A stretch of 64,000 nucleotides of DNA, taken from the NCBI RefSeq assembly GCF_900188095.1, contig NZ_FZOT01000004.1:62001-126000 (forward strand). The letters run 5' to 3'. Position numbers and translations under genes: made by a program. The notes beneath the pieces are model-generated. The model saw only the letters and a program-made list of their open reading frames with translations. It ran no database searches and was not told the DNA's origin. Of this stretch, positions 29,472-37,305 are shown piece after piece (within the stretch, counting starts at the first letter, position 1; each line of letters begins with the position of its first letter). Source of the stretch: Noviherbaspirillum humi (GTDB taxonomy: Bacteria > Pseudomonadota > Gammaproteobacteria > Burkholderiales > Burkholderiaceae_D).

Positions 29472-29498
29472 ATCTGTCTCAACAAAGGGGAGTGAAAA

Positions 29499-29816
29499 AT
29501 GAACGTGAACGACATGATGGCCGAGATCCGCGATGCCAACCTCAGCTACCTGATGCTGGCCCAGCAGATGATCCGCGCCGACAAGACCACCGCCATCTTC
29601 CGCCTCGGGATCAGCAGCGAAATCGCTGACATGATCGAAGGGATGAGCAACAGCCAGATCCTGAAGCTGGCAGGCACCAACATGATGCTGGCCCGATTTC
29701 GATTCGATGACGGCGCCATCCTCGGCATGCTGACCAACTACAACAAGGACCGCGACCTGGCGCATTCCCACGCCGCGATCCTGATGGCTTGCCAGCCGGT
29801 CGAAGAAATCGCGTAA
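29499..29816 (+). CDS. flhD: Flagellar master regulator subunit FlhD
   Basis: 105 residues. With FlhC it forms the FlhD4C2 activator of class II flagellar genes. Recognisable FlhD segments are DANLSYLMLAQQMIRADKTTAIFRLGIS and SNSQILKLAGTNMMLARFRFDD. AGGGGAG 8 nt upstream gives a strong start. flhC follows after 73 nt. Confidence 0.95.
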   Translation: MNVNDMMAEIRDANLSYLMLAQQMIRADKTTAIFRLGISSEIADMIEGMSNSQILKLAGTNMMLARFRFDDGAILGMLTNYNKDRDLAHSHAAILMACQPVEEIA

Positions 29817-29889
29817 GTTCCGGCCCAGGAAATTCCTCCAGCAGTCGAAACCCAGTCAAGCACTTCCAGATAGTTTGCACGAGGCCATC

Positions 29890-30438
29890 ATGACCAAGAA
29901 AAGCGTAGTCACCGAATCCCAGGAAATCCAGCTCGCCATCGAGCTCATCAACCTGGGCGCGCGCCTGCAGCTGCTTGAGACCGAAACTTCCCTCTCGCGC
30001 GAACGCCTGCTGAAGCTGTACAAGGAACTCAAGGGTGTCTCCCCGCCCAAGGGCATGCTGCCGTTCTCGACCGACTGGTTCATTACCTGGCAACCGAACA
30101 TTCATTCATCGCTGTTCATCAATATCTACCGCTACCTCGTCAGCCATGCCCATGTGAGCGGCATCGAAGCGGTGATGAAGGCTTACAAGCTCTATCTGGA
30201 GCAGGTCGATCCGGATCCGAGCGGCGAGCCGGTGCTGTCCCTGACCCGCGCCTGGACGCTGGTCCGCTTCTTCGAAAGCAAGATGCTCACGACCGCTTGC
30301 TGCAAGAAATGCGGCGGCGATTTCGTGGTGCACAAGCTCGACCTCAATCAGGGCTTCGTCTGCGGCCTGTGCCACATGCCCTCGCGTGCCGGCAAGACCA
30401 AGAAAGCCAAGGAAGAGGCCGCCCAGGCTGCTGCCTGA
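29890..30438 (+). CDS. flhC: Flagellar master regulator subunit FlhC
   Basis: 182 residues from ATG 29890 (GAGG upstream). FlhC supplies DNA binding in FlhD4C2. The zinc site is clear: CCKKCGGDFVVH and then CGLC. Upstream blocks include IQLAIELINLGARLQLLETETSLSRERLLKLY and TDWFITWQPNIHSSLF. An in-frame TTG at 29875 is less likely. Confidence 0.96.
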   Translation: MTKKSVVTESQEIQLAIELINLGARLQLLETETSLSRERLLKLYKELKGVSPPKGMLPFSTDWFITWQPNIHSSLFINIYRYLVSHAHVSGIEAVMKAYKLYLEQVDPDPSGEPVLSLTRAWTLVRFFESKMLTTACCKKCGGDFVVHKLDLNQGFVCGLCHMPSRAGKTKKAKEEAAQAAA

Positions 30439-30460
30439 GGTCAGCCGCACGCTTTCCGCA

Positions 30461-31249
30461 ATGCGCAGCGCCGTCGAACAGCCTCCACGGCGCCTGCTCG
30501 CACGCATGCCGGCGCTGACCGCGCTGCTGATCCAGTGCCTGTCACTTGCGCTCGTCCTCACCGCCGCTTCCCTCTTCACCACGCTGTTTGCCGCTCCGTT
30601 CACCATCGGCGCCGCAGTGCTCGCGCAGGGGGTAGTCTCGGCGCTGCTGGCCCGCTGGGCGCGCATGGCATCCTGGTGGCTGCTCATCCATTTACTGTTT
30701 CCGCCCGCGCTGCTTGCCACACTTGCGCTGCATCTCCCGGCATGGCTGTTTCTCGCTGCATTCCTCGCGCTGACCGCGCTCTACTGGAACACCTTCCGCA
30801 CCCAGGTGCCTTACTTCCCGTCGCGCATGCCGGTCTGGCGCGCCGTATGCGATCTGATGCCGGCCGATGGCGCGCCGCGCTTCATTGACATCGGCAGCGG
30901 TTTCGGCGGCCTCTCGCTGCACTTGGCGCGCATGCGCCCGGATGCGCGCATCCACGGCATCGAACTGGCGCCCTTGCCCTGGCTGGTGAGCTGGCTCCAG
31001 GCGCAAGCGCGGACGGCCGCACCCGAATTTCTGCGTGGCGATTACAACCGGCTCGACCTGGCAAGCTATGACGTGGTGTTTGCCTATCTCTCGCCTGCGG
31101 CCATGCCGGCGCTATGGCGCAAGGCGCGACGGGAAATGCGTGCCGGCGCACTGCTGCTCAGTTATGAATTCGAGATTCCCGGCGTGGCGCCGGATATCGT
31201 CGTTTCTCCCACTGCCGATGGCCCGAAGCTTCACGGCTGGCGCATGTAG
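30461..31249 (+). CDS. Membrane-anchored class I SAM-dependent methyltransferase
   Basis: 262 residues. Four apolar helices occupy about residues 17-38, 44-62, 71-90 and 93-109. They are followed by a soluble domain with the SAM-binding loop FIDIGSGFGG (141-150) and the acidic motif II IHGIELAP. The domain ends near residue 260. It lies between flhC and motA on the same strand, starting 22 nt after flhC, so it is probably in the flhDC transcript. Its substrate is unknown; a membrane-side or flagellum-linked methylation is inferred from position only. An in-frame upstream start at 30386 overlaps flhC and is less likely. Confidence 0.7.
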   Translation: MRSAVEQPPRRLLARMPALTALLIQCLSLALVLTAASLFTTLFAAPFTIGAAVLAQGVVSALLARWARMASWWLLIHLLFPPALLATLALHLPAWLFLAAFLALTALYWNTFRTQVPYFPSRMPVWRAVCDLMPADGAPRFIDIGSGFGGLSLHLARMRPDARIHGIELAPLPWLVSWLQAQARTAAPEFLRGDYNRLDLASYDVVFAYLSPAAMPALWRKARREMRAGALLLSYEFEIPGVAPDIVVSPTADGPKLHGWRM

Positions 31250-31349
31250 ACGCCGGTCGCCATGAATATGGCATGCGCTGCGCGTTGCGACTCTATATAT
31301 AGAAGAAATCAAGAAGGTGGCCAGCCTGGCAATGAAGCCGAATGAGAAT

Positions 31350-31380
31350 CGTCCGTTCCACAGGTTCGCCGGAACGGACG
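31350..31380. repeat. Perfect 10-bp inverted repeat beside the motA promoter
   Basis: CGTCCGTTCC (31350-31359) pairs with GGAACGGACG (31371-31380) across 11 nt, and ends 2 nt before the sigma-28 -35 element. It can be extended by a G-T and two A-T pairs. No T-tract follows, so operator or upstream-transcript hairpin are both possible. The rest of the gap 31250-31555 has no gene. Confidence 0.55.
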
Positions 31381-31382
31381 GT

Positions 31383-31409
31383 TAAAGTTTGGCCGGCGAA
31401 GGTCGTAAT
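31383..31409 (+). promoter_or_regulatory. Sigma-28 promoter of motA
   Basis: TAAAGTTT (31383-31390) is a perfect -35, followed by 11 nt and GTCGTAAT (31402-31409). It would drive motAB and the chemotaxis genes as class III genes, with a leader of about 140 nt. Confidence 0.8.
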
Positions 31410-31555
31410 CAATGCGAACCCGGCGGCGCCGGTTTGCGGCAACAACCCGCGCCGGGCCGATGCGGATAACACACATTCTGGTTGTGGTCTTTGAGGCGAA
31501 TTGGCACAATGACCGAACTTGCCTGCAGTAAATATTTTGTGCGGAGTACGAAACC

Positions 31556-32416
31556 TTGCTAGTTATTGTCGGTTATATCATTGTCGTCGGCTCCGTCTTC
31601 GGCGGCTTCGTGATGGCGGGCGGCCATCTGGCCGCGCTGTTCCAGCCGCTCGAGCTGCTCATGATCGGCGGCGCCGCCTTCGGCGCTTTCTTCGTCGGTA
31701 ACAACGGCAAGGCGATCAAGGCCACCATGAAGGCCTTTCCGACCCTGTTCAAGGGTTCGAAGTACACCAAGGCGCTGTACATGGAATTGATGTCGCTCCT
31801 GTTCGAATTGTTGAGCAAGGTGCGCAAGGAAGGCTTGATGTCGATCGAAGGCGACATCGAAAAGCCGGAAGACAGCCCGATCTTCAGCAAATACCCGAAT
31901 ATTCTCGGCGACCACCACGTGATCGAATTCATGACGGACTACCTGCGCCTGATGGTCTCGGGGAACATGGATGCGTTCCAGATCGAAAACCTGATGGACA
32001 ACGAGATCGACACCCACCACGCGGAAGCGGAGGTGCCGGTGCACTGCATCGCCAAGCTCGGCGACGGCCTGCCGGCATTCGGCATCGTGGCGGCGGTGAT
32101 GGGCGTGGTGCATACGATGGAGTCGGTCGGCTTGCCGCCGTCGGAACTCGGCATGCTGATCGCCCATGCGCTGGTCGGCACCTTCCTAGGCATTCTGCTG
32201 GCCTACGGCTTCGTCGGCCCGCTTTCCAGCCTGCTCGAGCAGAAGCTGCATGAATCGTCCAAGATGTTCCAGTGCGTGAAAGTGACGCTGCTGGCCAGCC
32301 TGAACGGCTATGCGCCGGCGCTGGCCGTCGAGTTCGGCCGCAAGGTGCTGTTCTCCACCGAGCGTCCTTCCTTCAGCGAGCTCGAAGAGCACATCAAGCA
32401 GGCGAAAGCCAAGTAA
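31556..32416 (+). CDS. motA: Flagellar stator protein MotA
   Basis: 286 residues. Inner-membrane subunit of the proton-driven MotA5B2 stator. It begins MLVIVGYIIVVGSVFGGF from a TTG start, the usual N-terminus of this MotA group. Helix LLMIGGAAFGAFFVG follows, then a long cytoplasmic loop (residues about 60-165) and two C-terminal helices (FGIVAAVMGVVHTMESVG; LVGTFLGILLAYGFVGP). GGAG about 10 nt upstream supports the TTG. Confidence 0.96.
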   Translation: MLVIVGYIIVVGSVFGGFVMAGGHLAALFQPLELLMIGGAAFGAFFVGNNGKAIKATMKAFPTLFKGSKYTKALYMELMSLLFELLSKVRKEGLMSIEGDIEKPEDSPIFSKYPNILGDHHVIEFMTDYLRLMVSGNMDAFQIENLMDNEIDTHHAEAEVPVHCIAKLGDGLPAFGIVAAVMGVVHTMESVGLPPSELGMLIAHALVGTFLGILLAYGFVGPLSSLLEQKLHESSKMFQCVKVTLLASLNGYAPALAVEFGRKVLFSTERPSFSELEEHIKQAKAK

Positions 32417-32448
32417 GGCGGGTTGGCCGAAGATGAAACGGAAAAGAC

Positions 32449-33423
32449 ATGGCTGACGAGGGACTGCGCCCGATCATCGTGAAGCGCATCAAGAAAGGCG
32501 GCGGGGGCCACCACGGCGGCGCCTGGAAGATCGCCTATGCCGACTTCGTGACGGCGATGATGGCCTTCTTCCTGCTGATGTGGCTGCTGGGCTCGACGGC
32601 GAAAGGCGACCTGCAAGGCATCGCCGAATTCTTCAAGACGCCGCTGAAGGTGGCGATGTCCGGCGGATCGGGCAGCGGCGACAGCTCCAGTGTGCTGCAA
32701 GGGGGCGGACGCGACCTTACACGGCGCGAGGGCCAGACCAAGAAGGGCGACGATCCGGCGCAGCGCAAGTCCTACAACCTGAAGGCGGCGAACATCGACA
32801 CCCTTCAGCAAGAGCTGGAAAAGATCGAAGCCACGCGCCTGCGCACGCTCAAGGCGAAGATCGAGGAGGCGATCAACTCGCGCCCAGGCCTCAAGCAGTT
32901 CCGCAATCAGCTGCTGATCGATATCACGAGCGAAGGCTTGCGCATCCAGATCGTGGACGAGCAGAACCGGCCGATGTTTGCACTCGCGAAGGCGGAGCTG
33001 CAACCCTACACCAAGGATATCCTGTACGAAATCGGTCACGCCCTGAACGACATGCCGAACAAGATCAGCCTTGCCGGGCATACCGATGCCACGCCCTACG
33101 CCAGCGGCGAAAAGGGTTACAGCAACTGGGAGCTGTCGGCCGACCGCGCGAATGCCTCGCGGCGCGCCCTTGTGGCGGGCGGGATGGACGAGAGCAAGGT
33201 GCTGCGGGTGGTCGGGCTGTCATCTGCGCAGCTGTTCGACAAGAACGATCCGCTCAGCCCGGTGAACCGCCGCATCAGCATCGTGGTGATGAACAAGCGC
33301 GCCGAAGAATCCGCTTCCAAGGAAGGCGGCACGGTGCAGGTATCCAACGAAGAGCAGGCGCGCAGCGAGCTGAAGTCGATGACGCCGCCGTCCGCCGCGC
33401 CCCAGCCGGCGCCCGGCAAATGA
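32449..33423 (+). CDS. motB: Flagellar stator protein MotB
   Basis: 324 residues. One membrane helix at about 30-50 carries the proton-binding Asp in IAYADFVTAMMAFFLLMW. After a plug/linker, the OmpA-like peptidoglycan-binding domain follows (ISLAGHTDATPY, NWELSADRANASRRAL, NRRISIVVM). It pairs with motA 32 nt upstream. Confidence 0.96.
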   Translation: MADEGLRPIIVKRIKKGGGGHHGGAWKIAYADFVTAMMAFFLLMWLLGSTAKGDLQGIAEFFKTPLKVAMSGGSGSGDSSSVLQGGGRDLTRREGQTKKGDDPAQRKSYNLKAANIDTLQQELEKIEATRLRTLKAKIEEAINSRPGLKQFRNQLLIDITSEGLRIQIVDEQNRPMFALAKAELQPYTKDILYEIGHALNDMPNKISLAGHTDATPYASGEKGYSNWELSADRANASRRALVAGGMDESKVLRVVGLSSAQLFDKNDPLSPVNRRISIVVMNKRAEESASKEGGTVQVSNEEQARSELKSMTPPSAAPQPAPGK

Positions 33424-33475
33424 AGTGCTTCAAGGAGATCGCCATGGAAGCAGACTTCGACCGATGGGTAGTCCG

Positions 33476-34024
33476 ATGACAAAGAAAACCGTCCTGGGGC
33501 CGGAGGTCTCGCACCTGCTGTCGAACCTGTCGGACCATGGCACCCAGCATCTCGGCGAAGTGCGCAATGATCTGGTGCAGGCCGATGTTCTCATCAGCGA
33601 AGCCATCGAGAAGCTTGGGCACAGCTTTCAGGCCATCCACGATGCCGTCGCCGCGCAGCAGGAAATCATCGAGGCACTCGCGGCGGACGCCGCTCTCGCG
33701 CCGCAACTGGCGAGCCGGCTGGCTGCGCTGAAGGCTGACGTTGCCCGGGAAGTCGGCGCCGCCGTCACCGCGATGCAGTTCCAGGACATGACCAGCCAGC
33801 TGATTGCCCGGGCGGTGCAGCGCGTCGATGGCATTGCCGGATTGCTCGACAGTGCCGGCGCCGGCAGCGCCGCGCTGGCGCAGGAGGAGCGAGCCGAACC
33901 GATCTCGGCCCGGCTGCATGAAATGAACCTGGCGCTGGAATCGCAAAGCGCCAGACTGGACGGCATGCTGCTGAAATCGGTGCGGCAGACCCACCTTGAA
34001 AGCGGTGACGTCGAACTGTTCTAG
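33476..34024 (+). CDS. CheZ-like chemotaxis protein (putative CheY-P phosphatase)
   Basis: 182 residues, almost entirely helical. The segment MQFQDMTSQLIARAV at residues 100-114 corresponds to the CheZ active-site helix (DFQDLTGQVI). Both catalytic-type residues are kept (D104, Q108, spacing D-x3-Q). The rest does not resemble classical CheZ well and there is no clear CheY-binding C-terminal helix of the CheZ type. It sits between motB and a cheY, distinct from the ordinary cheZ at 42138. ATG 33476 is preferred; 33464 (MGSPMTKK) is possible. Function inferred. Confidence 0.65.
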   Translation: MTKKTVLGPEVSHLLSNLSDHGTQHLGEVRNDLVQADVLISEAIEKLGHSFQAIHDAVAAQQEIIEALAADAALAPQLASRLAALKADVAREVGAAVTAMQFQDMTSQLIARAVQRVDGIAGLLDSAGAGSAALAQEERAEPISARLHEMNLALESQSARLDGMLLKSVRQTHLESGDVELF

Positions 34025-34095
34025 CGGTTCGACGCACCAGCAGAAGACATGTTGAACGCGGGCCTCGGCCCGGGATGAAGAAAACGGAGTAGCAA

Positions 34096-34461
34096 ATGGC
34101 AAAAACAATTCTTGCAGTCGATGATTCGGGTTCGTTGCGGCAGATGGTGGGCTTCAGTTTGCGCGCGGCGGGCTACAACGTCGTCGAAGCCGTCGACGGG
34201 CAGGATGGCCTGGACAAGGCCAAGGCCCAGGTGTTCGACCTGGTGCTGACCGACCAGAACATGCCGCGCATGGATGGCCTGTCGCTGATCCGATCGCTGC
34301 GCAATCTGTCGACGTATCAGCGCGTTCCCATCCTCATGCTGACTACCGAATCCGGCGATGACATGAAGGCCAAGGGCCGGGCGGCCGGCGCCAACGGCTG
34401 GCTGGTCAAGCCTTTCGACCCGCAGCGCCTGACCGAAGTGGTCAAGAAAGTCATTGGCTAG
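34096..34461 (+). CDS. cheY: CheY-type response regulator (first copy)
   Basis: 121 residues, a stand-alone receiver. The acidic pocket DD (ILAVDDSG), phospho-acceptor Asp in LVLTDQNMPRMDG, Thr in LMLTTES and Lys in WLVKPFD are all present. It differs from the second cheY (41737) in the TESGDDMKAKG segment and in lacking the E. coli-type [11 protein letters not shown] patch. It follows the CheZ-like gene and precedes cheA by 59 nt. Probably phosphorylated by CheA. Confidence 0.9.
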   Translation: MAKTILAVDDSGSLRQMVGFSLRAAGYNVVEAVDGQDGLDKAKAQVFDLVLTDQNMPRMDGLSLIRSLRNLSTYQRVPILMLTTESGDDMKAKGRAAGANGWLVKPFDPQRLTEVVKKVIG

Positions 34462-34520
34462 CAGACGGCGAGCCGTCCGCTTTCCCGCGAACGGCGCCAG
34501 AGAGTAAACGGAGTACCACG

Positions 34521-36671
34521 ATGACCATCGACATGAGCCAGTTTTACCAGGTCTTCTTTGACGAGACCGAGGAACTGCTGGCGGAAATGGAAAAGCTGCT
34601 GCTGGCGATCGACATCGCCGCGCCGGATTCCGAAGAATTGAATGCCATCTTCCGCGCCGCCCACTCGATCAAGGGCGGTGCCGGCACCTTCGGCCTGACC
34701 GACCTCACCGAAGTCACCCATGTTCTGGAGTCGCTGCTCGACCGCATCCGCAAGGGCGAGATGGCGCTGACCAACGATCATGTCGATGCCTTCCTGCAGG
34801 CCAAGGACGTGCTCAAGATGCAGCTCGACGGCCATCGGCTGCAAACGCCGGTCGATGAGGAAGCGGTGGTCGATGTGCGCATGCTGCTGGAGTCGCTGTC
34901 CGAAGGGCAGATTCCGGCTGCGGCGCCGGCCGCGGCGCTGGATGTCGGCACCCAGGGGCGTGAAATCCAGCCGATCGTAAATGCCGCCTGTGCCCGCCAG
35001 TTCCGCATCGAGCTGCCGAAGATGTCGGCGCGCGATCATGATGCCCTGGCGGCGGAACTCGGCTTGCTCGGCCATATTTCGCAAAGCGAGTTGCCGGACG
35101 GGCATGCGGTCTTCACGCTGATGACCAACGAGAGCGCCGACGACATTCTGGCGATTTGCTCCTTCATCCTCGATCCGCAGGACATCCGCATCACCGAGGA
35201 AGCGCCTGCGGCGGACAATCTTGCCGCGGCGGTCAGCAGCGCGAAGGAAGAGCAAAACCAGGGCTATGGCTTCTTCCAGCCGTTGTCGACGCTGCGTGAA
35301 AACGCCGATACCGCCCGCGCCGAACAGGAAGCGCGTCAGGGTTACGGCTTCTTCGAACCCTTCGAGCCGCCGGTGCTGCGCGAAGCGCAGGCTGCGGACA
35401 ATGCCGGCGCCACGGCCGCTGCGGAATCCGCAGGCGGACAGACGCCCGCCCGCCGCAACGCCGACAAGCAGGCGTTGAATCATGAATCCTCTTCCATCCG
35501 CGTCAGCGTCGAGAAGGTGGACCAGCTGATCAACCTCGTCGGCGAACTCGTCATCACCCAGGCCATGATCGAGCAGCGCACCAGCACGCTCGATCCGATC
35601 CTGCACGAGCGGCTGCTCAACAGCGTCAGCCAGCTGACCCGCAACACCCGCGATCTGCAGGAATCGGTGATGTCGATCCGCATGATGCCGATGGACTATG
35701 TGTTTTCGCGCTTCCCGCGCATGGTGCGCGATCTGGCCTCCAAGCTCGGCAAGCGCATCGAGTTCGTTACGCAAGGCGCGGCCACCGAGCTGGACAAGGG
35801 CTTGATCGAGCGCATCGTCGATCCGCTGACTCACCTGGTGCGAAACAGCATCGACCACGGCATCGAGCCGCCGGAGGTTCGCAAGGCCGCCGGAAAAAGC
35901 GAAATCGGCAAGCTGTCGCTGTCGGCCGCTCATCAGGGCGGCAACATCATCATCGAAGTCACCGATGACGGCGGCGGCCTGAACCGGGAGAAAATTCTCG
36001 CCAAGGCGCGCCAGCAGGGCTTGACTGCGCCCGACAGCATGAGCGATGCCGACGTCTGGCAATTGATTTTCGCCCCCGGATTCTCGACTGCCGACGTGGT
36101 GACCGATGTTTCCGGCCGCGGTGTCGGCATGGACGTCGTCAAGCGCAACATCGCCGCCATGGGCGGCGTGGTCGACATCCGCTCGGTGCGCGGCTATGGC
36201 ACCACGATCTCGATTTCGCTGCCCCTGACTCTGGCGATTCTCGACGGCATGTCCGTCAAGGTCGGCGACGAAATCTACATTCTTCCCCTCGGCTATGTCG
36301 CCGAGTCCCTGCAGCCGAGGCCGGAAGACATCAAGGATGTGAGCGGCCAGGGGCAGGTGATCCGGGTGCGCGGCGAGTACCTGCCGCTGATTCCGTTGTA
36401 CCAGATGTTCGCGATCGAACCGCGCTTCGCCGATCCGGCCGAGGGCATCATCGTCATCCTCGAATCGGAAGGCCGCAAGGCTGCCCTGTTCGTGGACGAC
36501 CTGGTCGGACAGCAGCAGGTCGTCGTCAAGAACCTAGAATCGAATTACCGCAAGGTCGCCGGCATTTCCGGGGCGACCATTCTGGGAGACGGCGGCGTCT
36601 CCCTGATCATCGACGTGGCAGCACTGCTTCGTTCCAGCCGCCAATTGAATGACGAATCCATCCTCTCCTGA
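34521..36671 (+). CDS. cheA: Chemotaxis histidine kinase CheA
   Basis: 716 residues. Domains in order are Hpt (phospho-His H48 in RAAHSIKGGAGTFGL), a long P2/linker, a dimerisation helix region (VDQLINLVGELVITQAM), an HATPase (N-box VRNSIDHGIEPPE; G1 VTDDGGGLN; DVSGRGVGMDVVK; GYGTTISISLPLTLAI) and a C-terminal CheW-like domain (PEDIKDVSGQGQVIRVRGEYLPL). The linker carries a short duplicated element, GYGFF, at about residues 248 and 274. It transmits chemoreceptor signals to CheY and CheB. Confidence 0.97.
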   Translation: MTIDMSQFYQVFFDETEELLAEMEKLLLAIDIAAPDSEELNAIFRAAHSIKGGAGTFGLTDLTEVTHVLESLLDRIRKGEMALTNDHVDAFLQAKDVLKMQLDGHRLQTPVDEEAVVDVRMLLESLSEGQIPAAAPAAALDVGTQGREIQPIVNAACARQFRIELPKMSARDHDALAAELGLLGHISQSELPDGHAVFTLMTNESADDILAICSFILDPQDIRITEEAPAADNLAAAVSSAKEEQNQGYGFFQPLSTLRENADTARAEQEARQGYGFFEPFEPPVLREAQAADNAGATAAAESAGGQTPARRNADKQALNHESSSIRVSVEKVDQLINLVGELVITQAMIEQRTSTLDPILHERLLNSVSQLTRNTRDLQESVMSIRMMPMDYVFSRFPRMVRDLASKLGKRIEFVTQGAATELDKGLIERIVDPLTHLVRNSIDHGIEPPEVRKAAGKSEIGKLSLSAAHQGGNIIIEVTDDGGGLNREKILAKARQQGLTAPDSMSDADVWQLIFAPGFSTADVVTDVSGRGVGMDVVKRNIAAMGGVVDIRSVRGYGTTISISLPLTLAILDGMSVKVGDEIYILPLGYVAESLQPRPEDIKDVSGQGQVIRVRGEYLPLIPLYQMFAIEPRFADPAEGIIVILESEGRKAALFVDDLVGQQQVVVKNLESNYRKVAGISGATILGDGGVSLIIDVAALLRSSRQLNDESILS

Positions 36672-36695
36672 TTTTTCCTGATAAGGACCAACGCC

Positions 36696-37205
36696 ATGAT
36701 GCACATAGCACAGAACAACACCCAGGCTGGCGAAAAGGCCGACCGCGACATCGCCGGACAGGAGTTCCTCGCCTTCACCCTCGGCAAGGAAGAATACGGC
36801 ATCGACATCCTGAAAGTGCAGGAGATCCGCGGCTACGAGACCGTTACCCGCATCGCCAACGCGCCCGAATTCATCAAGGGCGTGGTCAACCTTCGCGGCA
36901 TCATCGTGCCGATCGTCGACATGCGCATCAAGTTCAACCTGGGCGAGCCGACCTACGACCAGTTCACCGTCGTCATCATCCTCAACATCGGCGGCCGCGT
37001 GGTCGGCATGGTGGTCGATAGCGTGTCCGACGTCATCACCCTGTCGCCCGAGCAAATCAAGCCGGCGCCGGAGATGGGCACCGCCTTGAACACCGACTAC
37101 CTGATCGGCCTCGGCACGGTGGACCAGCGCATGCTGATCCTGGTCGACATCGACAAGCTGATGTCCAGCGCCGAAATGGGCTTGATCGAAAAGATCGCAG
37201 CCTGA
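36696..37205 (+). CDS. cheW: Chemotaxis coupling protein CheW
   Basis: 169 residues. The adaptor between chemoreceptors and CheA, with the SH3-like core [44 protein letters not shown] and [21 protein letters not shown]. It follows cheA by 24 nt. Confidence 0.97.
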   Translation: MMHIAQNNTQAGEKADRDIAGQEFLAFTLGKEEYGIDILKVQEIRGYETVTRIANAPEFIKGVVNLRGIIVPIVDMRIKFNLGEPTYDQFTVVIILNIGGRVVGMVVDSVSDVITLSPEQIKPAPEMGTALNTDYLIGLGTVDQRMLILVDIDKLMSSAEMGLIEKIAA

Positions 37206-37305
37206 TCCGCGAAGCGGCCTGCGCGGCTTGAACAAGTGATGACGGGTGCCTGGCTGGTGCGGGCGTAATGCAGCTGACTGATTGATCGAATTCAGGAGAC
37301 GACTC

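Larger units (their letters stand above)
28660..29498 (+). promoter_or_regulatory. 839-bp AT-rich regulatory region ahead of flhDC
   Basis: No coding sequence is supported. The region must hold the divergent promoters of chrA (minus) and flhDC (plus). From about 29030 it contains A/T tracts, two 86-bp imperfect tandem units each ending in a sigma-28-like promoter, a 9-bp hairpin (29349-29369) and an 11-bp inverted repeat (29442-29471). AGGGGAG at 29485-29491 is the flhD ribosome binding site. A long regulated leader is also known for flhDC in enterics. Confidence 0.7.
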
